Below, in pieces: positions 16,833 to 25,577 of a stretch of DNA of 53,237 nucleotides. Position numbers and translations under genes: made by a program. This DNA is from CAZCGA01 sp964498075 (GTDB lineage: Bacteria; Desulfobacterota; Binatia; HRBIN30), in assembly GCA_964498075.1 (NCBI GenBank), contig CAZCGA010000033.1:1-53237 (forward strand). Reading direction: 5' to 3'. The notes beneath the pieces are model-generated. The model saw nothing but the letters and a program-made list of their open reading frames with translations, searched no databases and was not told the DNA's origin. Positions within the stretch are counted from its first letter, which is position 1. Each line of letters starts with the position of its first letter.

Positions 16833-18023
16833 ATGTCGCGTCCGCCGCATGTCTGCCTGGTGACCGAGGCACCGCTCGTGATCGACGGACGGGTGCTCAA
16901 CCAAGCGTTCACCCTCAGCCGCGCCGGCTACCAGGTGACACTGGTCGATCAAAGCATTCCCCGTCCACCGGACGGGCTCGCCTCTTTGTATGCCCGGCTT
17001 CCCGACTGGGTGGTGCGGTCGTGTCGCCTGGTCCGGCTCGCCGCGCCTGATGCGTCCTTTTCGGGCACCTTCGTGGCGTTGCACAAGCATGCGCGGCCGC
17101 TGGCGCGACGGATGGTGATTCGCACGCTCGTGCGGGTGCACGCCGACGTATATCAAGCACGCAGCTTCGACACCGTGCGCACCGTGGTCCCGGCCGCGCG
17201 TGCCGTTGGTGCCAAGGTCGTCTACGACGTGCGCGACTTCGACACGCCGCATTGGTCTGCGGCGCCGCGCAATGCGAAGCAACGCCGCGCCGTCGAAGCG
17301 GAGCGCGCGGCGATGCCGTACATCGGCGCGATGACCACGGTCAATGCGTCGTTGGCCGACGCCGTGGCGCGCCACTACCACGTGCCGCCGCCCGTCGTCA
17401 TCCGCAACTGCAAGCTGGTCGGCGCTGCGCTGCCACCAAATGTCCCCGATCTGCGCCGCGAGCTGCGCCTGCCCGCGACGGCCACGTTGTTGGTGTTCAC
17501 CGGAACGACCACCATCGGCCGCAGCCTGCCGGTGATCATCGCAGCGATTGCGCGCATGCCGGACGTACACCTCGCCTTCGTCGGCATCGCCGACCGTAGC
17601 GGAGATCTGACGCGCCTCGCATCGAGTGCCGGCGCTCGCGAGCGTCTCAGCTTTCATCCGCCCGTCTCCGCCTATGAAGTGCCGGCGTACATCCGCTCGG
17701 CCGATGCGGCCATCGCCTGCATCGAGCCGGTGAATCCCAACCACGCCAGTGCCCTGCCGAACAAGGTGTTCGAGGCCGTGGCGGCGCACGTGCCGTTGAT
17801 CGCCAGCGACCTTCCGGAAATGCGCCGGGTCGTCGAGCGCTACCAGCTCGGTGCGGTCTTCGATCCGAACAGTGCCGACGATCTGGTGCGCGCCACGCGA
17901 ACCGTGCTGGCGGATCGCGACGCGTTCCGCCGCAACGCCATCGCCGCCGGCCGCGAGCTCTGTTGGGAGCGCGAAGGCGAGAAGCTGCTGGCGGTTTACC
18001 GGGAGGTGGTCGGCACTCCGTAG
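16833..18023 (+). CDS. Glycosyltransferase (GT4-like), paralogue B
   Basis: A 396-residue GT-B glycosyltransferase, divergent from and similar to the gene at 15570-16760. It begins MSRPPHVCLVTEAPLVIDGRV, has VYDVRDFDTPHWSAAP in the linker and ends with LPNKVFEAVAAHVPLIAS as the donor-site motif. The ATG at 16833 follows a GGAGAGG ribosome site; an in-frame TTG directly before it is a less likely start. Its last 28 bases overlap, tail to tail, the end of the minus-strand 2-epimerase gene. Two divergent paralogues suggest duplication and specialisation for two similar linkages. Confidence 0.83.
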   Translation: MSRPPHVCLVTEAPLVIDGRVLNQAFTLSRAGYQVTLVDQSIPRPPDGLASLYARLPDWVVRSCRLVRLAAPDASFSGTFVALHKHARPLARRMVIRTLVRVHADVYQARSFDTVRTVVPAARAVGAKVVYDVRDFDTPHWSAAPRNAKQRRAVEAERAAMPYIGAMTTVNASLADAVARHYHVPPPVVIRNCKLVGAALPPNVPDLRRELRLPATATLLVFTGTTTIGRSLPVIIAAIARMPDVHLAFVGIADRSGDLTRLASSAGARERLSFHPPVSAYEVPAYIRSADAAIACIEPVNPNHASALPNKVFEAVAAHVPLIASDLPEMRRVVERYQLGAVFDPNSADDLVRATRTVLADRDAFRRNAIAAGRELCWEREGEKLLAVYREVVGTP

Positions 18024-19069
18024 GTGGCGATGGCGTCGGCGATGCGCCGCGCGGCGCTGCCGGTGCCGAAGACCGGTGGGCGTTCACGGCTGGGACGCGC
18101 CGCGCGCAAGCCGTCGGCGATCGCATCCGGCCGTGTCCCGACCAGTGTGTTCCAGCCGGTGGTCACGGTCTCGGGCCACTCGGTTTCATCGCGCACCGTC
18201 AGGCAGGGCACGCCCACCAGGTAGGCTTCCTTCTGCACGCCACCGGAATCGGTGACGATCACCCGTGCGTGGGATTCGAGGGCGAGCATCTCCAGGTAGC
18301 CGACGGGCTCGACGACACGGATGATCGGCGCGGGCTGCAGGTGAAAACGCTCGAGCGCCGCACGCGTACGCGGGTGCAGCGGCAGCAACACCGGATCCGG
18401 GGACGCCGCCAGGCCGTGCAGGATGCGCTCCAGCACGTCCGCGGACTCGGTGTTCGCGGCGCGGTGAATCGTGGCGAGGACGTACGTGCCGTCTTGCAGC
18501 CCGAAGCGCTCGACCGCGGCGACGCGGGCTGCACGCGGCAGCTCGGTGACCAGCAACTCCGCCATGAGGTCACCGACGTCGTGCACGCCGGCGGTGATTC
18601 CCTCGCGCGCCAGGTTTCCCACGGCGGTCGCCGTGGAGCAGAACAGCAAAGTGGAGACATGGTCGGTGACCACCCGGTTGATCTCCTCCGGCATGCGGCG
18701 CACGTAGCTGCGCATCCCGGCTTCGACGTGCACGACGGCCACGCCGAGCTTGGCGGCGGCCAGCGCGCCGGCGAGCGTGCTGTTGGTGTCCCCGTAGACC
18801 AGCACCCAGTTGGGCCGGATGGTCGCCAACACCGCTTCGATGCGTTGCAGCATTTCGGCAGTCTGCCGCGCGTGCGTCCCGGAGCCGACGCCGAGGTGAT
18901 GGTCGGGCGCCGGCAGGGGCAGCTGCTCGAAGAAGAGCTGCGACATCTCGTAGTCGTAGTGTTGTCCGGTGTGGATGAGGATCTCCGTGACACGTTGGCG
19001 AAGGATGGGGCTCAGTGCCGCGGCCTTCACGAACTGCGGGCGCGCGCCGACGATGCTCGCGACTATCAT
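17996..19069 (-). CDS. wbpI: Non-hydrolysing UDP-sugar 2-epimerase, WbpI-type
   Basis: A 357-residue epimerase of the WecB/WbpI family. Motifs run in order: SIVGARPQFVKAA, LIHTGQHYDYEMS, VLVYGDTNSTLAGAL, HVEAGMRSY, MPEEINRVVTDH, TIHRAANTE, LPLHPRTRA and VTDSGGVQKEA. The GARPQFVKA and HTGQHYD versions match WbpI (UDP-2,3-diacetamido-2,3-dideoxyglucuronate 2-epimerase) better than E. coli WecB, which reads GTRPEAIK and AQH. The same window has WbpE-, WbpB- and WbpD-type functions, which supports WbpI. The subfamily call is from remembered motifs, and WecB (UDP-GlcNAc 2-epimerase) remains the alternative. The gene overlaps the convergent glycosyltransferase by 28 bases. Confidence 0.82.
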   Translation of the reverse strand: MIVASIVGARPQFVKAAALSPILRQRVTEILIHTGQHYDYEMSQLFFEQLPLPAPDHHLGVGSGTHARQTAEMLQRIEAVLATIRPNWVLVYGDTNSTLAGALAAAKLGVAVVHVEAGMRSYVRRMPEEINRVVTDHVSTLLFCSTATAVGNLAREGITAGVHDVGDLMAELLVTELPRAARVAAVERFGLQDGTYVLATIHRAANTESADVLERILHGLAASPDPVLLPLHPRTRAALERFHLQPAPIIRVVEPVGYLEMLALESHARVIVTDSGGVQKEAYLVGVPCLTVRDETEWPETVTTGWNTLVGTRPDAIADGLRAARPSRERPPVFGTGSAARRIADAIATYGVPTTSR

Positions 19070-19165
19070 GCGAGTGGTTGGGTATAGAAACGCCGTGGGC
19101 TTTGCAAATGCCCGCGCGGAGCTTCCAGGGTCGCGTCAAAATCGGGTGCCTGGGCACGACGCGAC

Positions 19166-19298
19166 GCCGGAGAATCGAATTCTCCGGCTACTGTCCTAGA
19201 AAGTCGTCTGAAGACGACTCATTTCAGAAAAATCGCTCCGCCCGAGTCCTCTTCAGAGGACTTCTTCGCACCGTAGCCGCGGAATTCCATTCCACGGC
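19166..19298. repeat. Array of four short hairpins upstream of asnB copy 1
   Basis: Four palindromes lie in 133 bases of the 281-bp gap between the epimerase start and the first asnB. Stem 1: 19166-19175 with 19179-19188, perfect 10 bp (GCCGGAGAAT). Stem 2: 19202-19209 with 19212-19219, perfect 8 bp (AGTCGTCT). Stem 3: 19245-19252 with 19255-19262, perfect 8 bp (AGTCCTCT). Stem 4: 19276-19285 with 19289-19298, 9 of 10 bp. In addition GGCTAC at 19186-19191 can pair with GTAGCC at 19273-19278, enclosing stems 2 and 3. This could be a structured leader RNA or a palindromic mobile repeat. I do not recognise it. Confidence 0.6.
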
Positions 19299-19350
19299 GT
19301 GCGACGCACATGGGCTTGGCTCGCGCGACGCAAACTCCTATCAATGCCGC

Positions 19351-21330
19351 ATGTGCGGGATCGCGGGGTTGGTCCGCGTCGATGGCGGAGCCGTAGACGT
19401 GAGACGGGTCATGCAGATGACTGCGCGGCTGCGGCATCGCGGGCCCGACGACGAAGGGTATCTCCTCGGTCGGTTTCCCGACGGCGTGGCCACGCCCTCG
19501 GCAGGGCCCGAGACGGTGCCCTCGTTGCGCGCTAGCTTGCCTCCGGTATCCGAGGCTGCAGCGGCGCAAGACTTCTCCCTCGCCTTTGGCCACCGTCGCC
19601 TCTCGATCATCGACTGCACGCCCGCGGGTCATCAACCGATGGCCGACTCCAGCGGCATGCTGTGGGTCATCTACAACGGCGAGATCTACAACTACATCGA
19701 GCTGAGGGCGGAGCTGGAGGGCAAGGGGCACGTTTTCCACACGCGCTCCGACACCGAGGTGCTGCTCGCCGCCTACGCCGAGTGGGGACGCGCTTGCCTC
19801 GATCGCTTCAACGGCATGTGGGCCTTCTGCGTGTGGGACCGTCGCCGCGGCGAGCTCTTCTGCGCCCGCGATCGCTTCGGGATCAAGCCGCTCTACTATC
19901 GCTACGACGAATCGCTGTTCGCCTTCGCGTCCGAGATCAAGGGACTGCTGGCCGCGTCGCCGGTTGCGCCGACGGTCAACGACGCGATCGCCTACGACTA
20001 CCTGGCGTTTGATCTTCTCGACCACACGCCGGAGACGATGGTCGCCGGCATCCTGCAGCTCCCGCCGGGGCACTGGCTGATGCTCGACGGTCACGGGCAG
20101 CTGACGCTGCAGCGCTACTACACACTGCCGTACACGACGGACGACGGTCCGGCCGATGACGCCGTCATCGAGCGCCTGGGAGCGGACTATCGCGAGTTGC
20201 TCACCGACGCGGTGCGACTGCGTCTACGCACCGACGTGCCTTTGGGAAGTTGCCTCAGCGGCGGCCTCGACTCGTCATCGATCGTGTGCGCCATGAGCCG
20301 CCTGCTTGCTGCCTCGGACGACGGGGCCACGCAGCAACGTACCTTCACCGCCGCCTACGACGACGCCGCCTACGACGAGCGACGCTTTGCCGAACAGGTG
20401 GTCACCGCTACCGGGGTGCAGGCGACCTACACCTTTCCGCGTGCCGACGAGCTGTGGGACGAGTTGGTGGCAATTGCCTGGCATCAGGACGAACCGTTTC
20501 GCTCGACGTCGATCTACGCGCAGTGGTGCGTGATGCGCGCCGTCAGGAGCGGTGGGGTGACGGTGATCCTCGACGGTCAGGGCGGCGACGAGCTGTTCGC
20601 CGGCTACACGACGTACTATCCGATCTTCTTGAAAGAGCTGCTGCGCCGGGGACAGCTGGCGACCTTCCGTGAGGAAGTCGTCGCTAGCGCTCCCGGCCTC
20701 GGCCGCTCGCCGTGGCGCTTGACCGCGAAGTCGGCGTCGGTTTTCTACGAGCCGCTGCGCCGGCTGCGACCGGCGCGGGCGCGCGGCATCGATCTGCTGC
20801 AGGCCGACTTCGCCGGCGCGCACCGTCGACGCCGCGCCATGTGGCGGGCGGCGCGGTCGACGAGCGACCTGCAGGCGCGCCTGTGGGCGGATCAGGTGCA
20901 GTTCAGTATCCCGCAGCTGTTGCGTTATGAGGACCGTAACTCCATGGCGTTCTCCGTCGAAGCGCGCCTGCCGTTCCTCGACTACCGGCTCGTGGAGTGG
21001 GCCTTTGCGCAGCCTGCCCGGGTCAAGCTGCACCGCGGCTGGACGAAGTACGTCGCGCGCAAAGGTGCGAGCGGCTTGTGCCCCGAGAGCATCGCGTGGC
21101 GCACCGACAAGATGGGGTTCGCGACCCCGGAGGCGCAGTGGATGCGGGCTGGTGCGGAGGTGCTGCATCAGCTCTCGGAGCCCGCCGCGTTTCGCGCCGG
21201 CCGCTTCATCGATCCGCTCAAGCTGCGCGCCGCGCTCTCTCCCGATGGCCGGGGGGCTACGCGCTGGCGAGGCGAGCTCTGGCGGACGGCAAGCTTCGAA
21301 CTTTGGATGCGGGTGTTTGGGATCAGCTGA
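19351..21330 (+). CDS. Glutamine-dependent amidotransferase, asparagine-synthase (AsnB) family, copy 1
   Basis: A 659-residue class II amidotransferase. The start at 19351 gives MCGIAGLV, exposing the N-terminal catalytic cysteine after Met removal. The glutaminase domain shows RHRGPDDEGYL, FGHRRLSIID, VIYNGEIYNYIEL and RSDTEVLLAAYAEWG. The synthetase domain has the ATP pyrophosphatase motif CLSGGLDSSSIVC and VILDGQGGDELFAGY. In glycan loci, AsnB-like enzymes such as WbpS amidate uronic-acid sugars. The diamino-uronic acid genes in this window make that role plausible here, though asparagine synthesis cannot be excluded. A near-identical paralogue lies at 23590-25560, suggesting duplication. 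A hairpin array precedes it. Confidence 0.9.
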   Translation: MCGIAGLVRVDGGAVDVRRVMQMTARLRHRGPDDEGYLLGRFPDGVATPSAGPETVPSLRASLPPVSEAAAAQDFSLAFGHRRLSIIDCTPAGHQPMADSSGMLWVIYNGEIYNYIELRAELEGKGHVFHTRSDTEVLLAAYAEWGRACLDRFNGMWAFCVWDRRRGELFCARDRFGIKPLYYRYDESLFAFASEIKGLLAASPVAPTVNDAIAYDYLAFDLLDHTPETMVAGILQLPPGHWLMLDGHGQLTLQRYYTLPYTTDDGPADDAVIERLGADYRELLTDAVRLRLRTDVPLGSCLSGGLDSSSIVCAMSRLLAASDDGATQQRTFTAAYDDAAYDERRFAEQVVTATGVQATYTFPRADELWDELVAIAWHQDEPFRSTSIYAQWCVMRAVRSGGVTVILDGQGGDELFAGYTTYYPIFLKELLRRGQLATFREEVVASAPGLGRSPWRLTAKSASVFYEPLRRLRPARARGIDLLQADFAGAHRRRRAMWRAARSTSDLQARLWADQVQFSIPQLLRYEDRNSMAFSVEARLPFLDYRLVEWAFAQPARVKLHRGWTKYVARKGASGLCPESIAWRTDKMGFATPEAQWMRAGAEVLHQLSEPAAFRAGRFIDPLKLRAALSPDGRGATRWRGELWRTASFELWMRVFGIS

Positions 21331-21416
21331 GCCGATGCGCCGGTGTCGGATTAACTGGGGCGCGGCGATGTGGTACTTGCTGCTATGCTCTCGTGTCCCA
21401 CTCGGGCAAAGCCTGG

Positions 21417-22304
21417 ATGTACACGCGAAATGATATAGCCAACGATCTCAGAAATCTGGGACTGGCCGGCGGAGACATCGTGCTGGTTCGCGCGGCATTG
21501 AAGGCCACGGGTGCCGTCGATGGCATACCGGCGCAGACGCTGATTGGGGCCCTTCTCGACGTGATCGGTGGCTCCGGAACCATCCTCGGGCTCTCTCATA
21601 CCGCAACCTCGAAGCCTTCCGAGAAGGAGGCTGTCTTCCGGCGCGACACCCCCTGCGTCTCCGGCGGCTTCGCGGCCGCGTTGCTCGACTGGAAGGGATC
21701 GTATCGCAGCCGACACCCAACCAATTCAATCGTGGCGATCGGGCACGATGCCGAGTCGCTGTTGCGGGATCATGACGAGACCAGCACATGCTTTGGGCCG
21801 ATGCGAAAGCTCGTCGATGCCGGCGCCAAGATGGTCTTGGTGGGCTGCGTCGAATCGAGCCCCGGGTTCAGCACCGTTCATCTGGTGTACGAGGATCTCA
21901 ATCTGGCAGACAAGAGCACGTTGAGCGGGCTGTATGGATCGTACTACGAGAAGGATGGGCAGATCCGCTGGTTTAGCAAGAAGGACGTTCCCGGGTGCTC
22001 GATGGGTTTCGGAAAGCTCTACCCCGTGTACCGACAGCGCGGGGTGCTGGTGTCGGGAAAGGTCGGCGATGCCGAGTCGCTGCTCATCAAGGCCCGGGAC
22101 GCCTACGCAATCGAGTACGACGTCATCAGCCGGGACCCAACAGCTGCGCTCTGTGACCGGCCCAGTTGCTTCTCTTGCCGTGGGACGAAGCTCTTCAATG
22201 TTCCCGGCATGCTCAGGTACTACGCGACGCGACCCCACAAGCTCCCCCGCTTGTTACGGGCGACGCTGCGGAGGCGCGACCGCCAGCCATGCGCGACCGA
22301 TTAG
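21417..22304 (+). CDS. AAC(3)-fold acyltransferase (aminoglycoside N3-acetyltransferase-like)
   Basis: A 295-residue protein of the antibiotic N-acetyltransferase (AAC(3)) family. The start at 21417 (MYTRNDIANDLRNLGLAGGD) matches the family's usual beginning. Later blocks include LLDVIGGSGTILGLSHT, SRHPTNSIVAIG, GAKMVLVGC, HLVYEDLN and GCSMGFGKLYPVYRQRGV. The CoA-side motif, usually VHSSL after GD, reads VRAAL here, so a usual histidine and serine are changed. In glycan loci such proteins can N-acylate amino sugars, and antibiotic resistance is not implied. It sits between two asnB paralogues, and its end overlaps the next gene by 16 bases. Confidence 0.75.
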   Translation: MYTRNDIANDLRNLGLAGGDIVLVRAALKATGAVDGIPAQTLIGALLDVIGGSGTILGLSHTATSKPSEKEAVFRRDTPCVSGGFAAALLDWKGSYRSRHPTNSIVAIGHDAESLLRDHDETSTCFGPMRKLVDAGAKMVLVGCVESSPGFSTVHLVYEDLNLADKSTLSGLYGSYYEKDGQIRWFSKKDVPGCSMGFGKLYPVYRQRGVLVSGKVGDAESLLIKARDAYAIEYDVISRDPTAALCDRPSCFSCRGTKLFNVPGMLRYYATRPHKLPRLLRATLRRRDRQPCATD

Positions 22305-23551
22305 AGATCGCGTCCGGGTCGATCGACATCACGCCGCAACGCGCCTGCTCGTTGGCAGGCTTCGACGGACGCTCGAGCCCGTTTGCTCGCATCGCCGACC
22401 CCATCGAGCTCAACGCGATCCTGTTGAAGCAAGGAAGCGCATGCGCACTGATTCTCGCGGCGGATCTGCTGTACGTGGGTGAGCGCATCGAGGCAGCGCT
22501 CCGGCAACGTCTGCAGAGGGCCGGCTTGGAGAACTGCCTGGTTCTGGCGGCGGCGAGCCACACTCACTTTGCGCCCAGCGTGGAGTCCGAAAAGCCGGCG
22601 CTGGGCGAGTGTGACGAGCTCTTCTGCGAGGCGTACGTGAAGAAGGCCGGCGCGTTGGTCGATCAACTGCTCGACGCGCCGGGGACCGAAGCGCGCATCC
22701 GTTACGTCGCGGGGCAAGCGGCGCACTCGATCAACCGCCGGCGGCTCGGGTGGCATTTCAAGCGCGGTATCATCCCGCACCGGTCGGTCGCGATGCGCGC
22801 CAACCCGACTGGGCGGAACGATCAGACCGTGCACCTGCTCCGTTTTGACGGCACCGACGGTCGGTTGCTGGCTTTCTTGTGGAGCTACGCCTGCCACCCC
22901 GTCGGCTTTCCGCGGCGCCTCGAAGTGAGTGCCGAATTCCCGGGAATCGCCCGCAGAAGGCTGCGCGAAACCCACGACCTAACCGTTCCGGTCCTGTTCC
23001 TCCAAGGATTCGCCGGAAACCTGCGACCGCCGACTGTTGTCGGACCGGGGTTGAATCCAAAGCGCTGGCTGGCGCAGGCGCTTCAGGGTCCGCGCTTCGG
23101 CAGCTTCTCCATTTCGGCCTACGAGCAGTGGGCCGGATCGCTGGCGACCCTGGTGGCGGATCTTTCGTCGTCGAGCGGTCTGCGCGAGATCGGCCCGAGC
23201 TTGCAATACGAGACGCGAAGCCTGCCGTTGCGTATGGTGATCGACGGCGACGTCGGACAACAGGAGCTGCGCATGATCCGGCTCGGGCTGTCCAACGACG
23301 TGCAGCTATTTGCGGTGACCGCGGAAGTCGTTGTGGAGTTCGTCAGCCATTTGCAGCGTCTGTTTCCCGGTGTACAAACCATCCCCGTCGGATGCGTCGG
23401 TTCGGTGTACGGGTACTTGCCGACCGATCAGATGTTGGAAGAGGGGGGATACGAAGCCGGTGATTTTTTCGAAGCCTTCTCGCTGTCCGCCCGCTTTCGG
23501 CCGTCCGTTGAAACCGCAGTCGTCGAGCTGATGCGCCAGTTTGCGCGATAG
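22289..23551 (+). CDS. Neutral/alkaline ceramidase-fold hydrolase
   Basis: A 420-residue protein resembling the N-terminal catalytic domain of neutral/alkaline non-lysosomal ceramidases. Motifs seen are ASGSIDITP, AAASHTHFAPS (zinc histidines), SYACHPVGFPRR (zinc histidine), LFLQGFAGNLRPP and AVTAEVVVEF (candidate zinc glutamate). The family cleaves amide bonds of N-acyl sphingosine, but bacterial members in glycan clusters may act on other amides. There is no signal peptide, so it is probably cytosolic, which argues against ceramide as substrate. It starts 16 bases inside the AAC(3)-like gene, so the two are coupled; one may add and the other remove an acyl group. This is inference. Confidence 0.75.
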   Translation: MRDRLEIASGSIDITPQRACSLAGFDGRSSPFARIADPIELNAILLKQGSACALILAADLLYVGERIEAALRQRLQRAGLENCLVLAAASHTHFAPSVESEKPALGECDELFCEAYVKKAGALVDQLLDAPGTEARIRYVAGQAAHSINRRRLGWHFKRGIIPHRSVAMRANPTGRNDQTVHLLRFDGTDGRLLAFLWSYACHPVGFPRRLEVSAEFPGIARRRLRETHDLTVPVLFLQGFAGNLRPPTVVGPGLNPKRWLAQALQGPRFGSFSISAYEQWAGSLATLVADLSSSSGLREIGPSLQYETRSLPLRMVIDGDVGQQELRMIRLGLSNDVQLFAVTAEVVVEFVSHLQRLFPGVQTIPVGCVGSVYGYLPTDQMLEEGGYEAGDFFEAFSLSARFRPSVETAVVELMRQFAR

Positions 23552-23589
23552 ACCTGCCGAACACATCCGTCTAGAGAGAGTCACGTCTG

Positions 23590-25560
23590 ATGTGTGGCAT
23601 CGCGGGGATCGTTCACGCCGATGGCGCGGCCGTCGACGTCGGCATGCTGGAGCGCATGAGCGAGCGCCTCCGGCACCGCGGTCCTGATGACGAAGGGTAC
23701 CTCCTCGGTGAGTTCCCGCTGGGCGCAGCCGTCGCCGCTGCGGGTCACGAGACCGTGTCGCCGCTGCGCTCTCAGCAGCCGCACGTTTCAACGGCGGCAC
23801 GGCGCGGGTTCTCCTTGGGCTTCGGTCACCGGCGCTTGGCCATCATCGATTGCACCGCTGCCGGTCATCAGCCGATGACCGACGCCGCCGGTACCTCTTG
23901 GCTCGTCTACAACGGCGAGATCTACAACTACATCGAGCTACGCGCCGAGCTGGAAGCGAAGGGCCATGTGTTTCAGACCCGCTCCGATACCGAGGTGATT
24001 CTCGCGGCCTATGCGGAATGGGGCCGCGCCTGCCTCGGTCGCTTCAACGGCATGTGGGCGTTCTGTCTGTGGGATCGCCGCCGCGGCGAGCTGTTCTGCG
24101 CGCGCGACCGTTTCGGCGTCAAGCCGCTCTACTACCGTTCCGATGGATCGACCTTCACCTTCGCGTCGGAGATCAAAGCGCTGCTCGAATCTTCTCCCGA
24201 ATCGCCGCGGGTGAACGACGCCACGGCCTACGATTACCTCGCGTTCGACCTGCTAGATCATACGCCGGAAACGATGCTTGCCGGCATCCTGCAGCTTGCA
24301 CCGGGCCACTGGCTGACGTTCGACGGTGGCGGACGGCTGACCGTCCAGCGCTACTACAGGCTACCGTATACGACGGCGTCCGGGCCCTGCGATGAGGCGC
24401 ACATTGCCCGGCTGGGGGCAGAGTATCGCGAGCTTCTCATGGACGCGGTGCGGCTGCGGCTGCGTACCGACGTGCCGCTGGGCAGCTGCTTGAGCGGCGG
24501 GCTCGACTCGTCCGCGATCGTGTGTGCAATGAACAAGCTGCTCGGCACACCTGCCGGAGGCGGATTGGGCCAGCGCACGGTCACGGCTGCGTACGAAGAT
24601 CCCCGCGTCGACGAGCGCCGGTTTGCCGAACAAGTGGTGGCCGTCACGGGAGCGCAGGCGGAGTACACGTTCCCCCAGACGGCCGATGTCTGGGACGAGC
24701 TGCTGACACTCATCTGGCACCAGGACGAGCCCGGCGCTTCGATCTCGATGTACGGGCAGTGGTGCGTGATGCGCGCCGCCCGCCGTTGTGGGATCACGGT
24801 CATGCTCGATGGCCAAGGGGCCGACGAGCTGTTCGCGGGATACACCACGTACCAGCCGATCTTTCTCAAGGAGCTGCTGCGCCGCGGCTGCTTCATGGAG
24901 TTTAGGAAAGAGCTGGTGGCTACCGCCGCGCGAATCGGCCAGTCGCCGTGGCGGCTCGCCGCGAAGGCTGCAGAGGTGCTCTACGATCCACTGCGCCGGC
25001 ACCTGCCCGCACCGCCGCGACGGCTCGCCCTGCTCAACGGCGAGCTCGCGCGGGCACACCGGCATCGCACCTGGCACCACGCCAGACCTACGGGGAGCCT
25101 GCAAGCCCGCCTCTGGGCGGATCAGTTGCGGTTCAGTCTGCCCCAGCTGCTGCGTTATGAAGATCGGAATTCCATGGCGTTCTCGGTCGAGACGCGGCTG
25201 CCTTTCCTCGACTACCGGCTGGTCGAGTGGGCGTTTGCGCAGGCGCCCTGCGTCAAGCTGCATCGCGGCTGGAGCAAGTACGTAGCGCGGGTCGGTGCCG
25301 CCGACTTGTGTCCCGCGAGCATTGTCTGGCGCACCGACAAGATCGGCTTCGCTGCGCCCGAAGCCGCATGGATGGAGGCCGGTGCAGAGGCGCTGCGCGA
25401 GCTTTCCGAGCCGGCCACGTTTCGCGCCGGTCGCTTCATCGATCCGGTGAAGCTGCGTGCCGCGCTCTTTCCGCGTGACCAGCCCGTGCCACGCGCCCGC
25501 CGCGAGCTCTGGCGGGCAGCGAACTTTGAGCTGTGGATGCGGGTGTTCGGGATCGGGTAG
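23590..25560 (+). CDS. Glutamine-dependent amidotransferase, asparagine-synthase (AsnB) family, copy 2
   Basis: A 656-residue paralogue of the gene at 19351, similar along its full length. It begins MCGIAGIVHADGAAVDVG with the catalytic Cys2, then RHRGPDDEGYL, FGHRRLAIID, VYNGEIYNYIEL, CLSGGLDSSAIVC and MLDGQGADELFAGY. The active-site blocks are intact, so it should be functional. Differences cluster in linkers and in the region after residue 430. Tandem AsnB copies around an AAC(3)-like and a ceramidase-fold gene suggest a duplicated glycan-tailoring cassette, in which the two enzymes may amidate two different uronic acids. A weak AGAGAGAG lies upstream of the ATG. Confidence 0.9.
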   Translation: MCGIAGIVHADGAAVDVGMLERMSERLRHRGPDDEGYLLGEFPLGAAVAAAGHETVSPLRSQQPHVSTAARRGFSLGFGHRRLAIIDCTAAGHQPMTDAAGTSWLVYNGEIYNYIELRAELEAKGHVFQTRSDTEVILAAYAEWGRACLGRFNGMWAFCLWDRRRGELFCARDRFGVKPLYYRSDGSTFTFASEIKALLESSPESPRVNDATAYDYLAFDLLDHTPETMLAGILQLAPGHWLTFDGGGRLTVQRYYRLPYTTASGPCDEAHIARLGAEYRELLMDAVRLRLRTDVPLGSCLSGGLDSSAIVCAMNKLLGTPAGGGLGQRTVTAAYEDPRVDERRFAEQVVAVTGAQAEYTFPQTADVWDELLTLIWHQDEPGASISMYGQWCVMRAARRCGITVMLDGQGADELFAGYTTYQPIFLKELLRRGCFMEFRKELVATAARIGQSPWRLAAKAAEVLYDPLRRHLPAPPRRLALLNGELARAHRHRTWHHARPTGSLQARLWADQLRFSLPQLLRYEDRNSMAFSVETRLPFLDYRLVEWAFAQAPCVKLHRGWSKYVARVGAADLCPASIVWRTDKIGFAAPEAAWMEAGAEALRELSEPATFRAGRFIDPVKLRAALFPRDQPVPRARRELWRAANFELWMRVFGIG

Positions 25561-25577
25561 GTCGAGCCACGGCACGC

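Noticed and set aside
19081..19102. A promoter for the epimerase (TTGCAA and TATACC on the minus strand)
   Set aside because: The hexamers are only 15 bases apart and GC-poor words are easy to find here, so it was not listed as a feature.
21368..21420. An earlier ATG (21368) for the AAC(3)-like gene
   Set aside because: It is not in frame with the protein. The ATG at 21417 fits the family's N-terminus.
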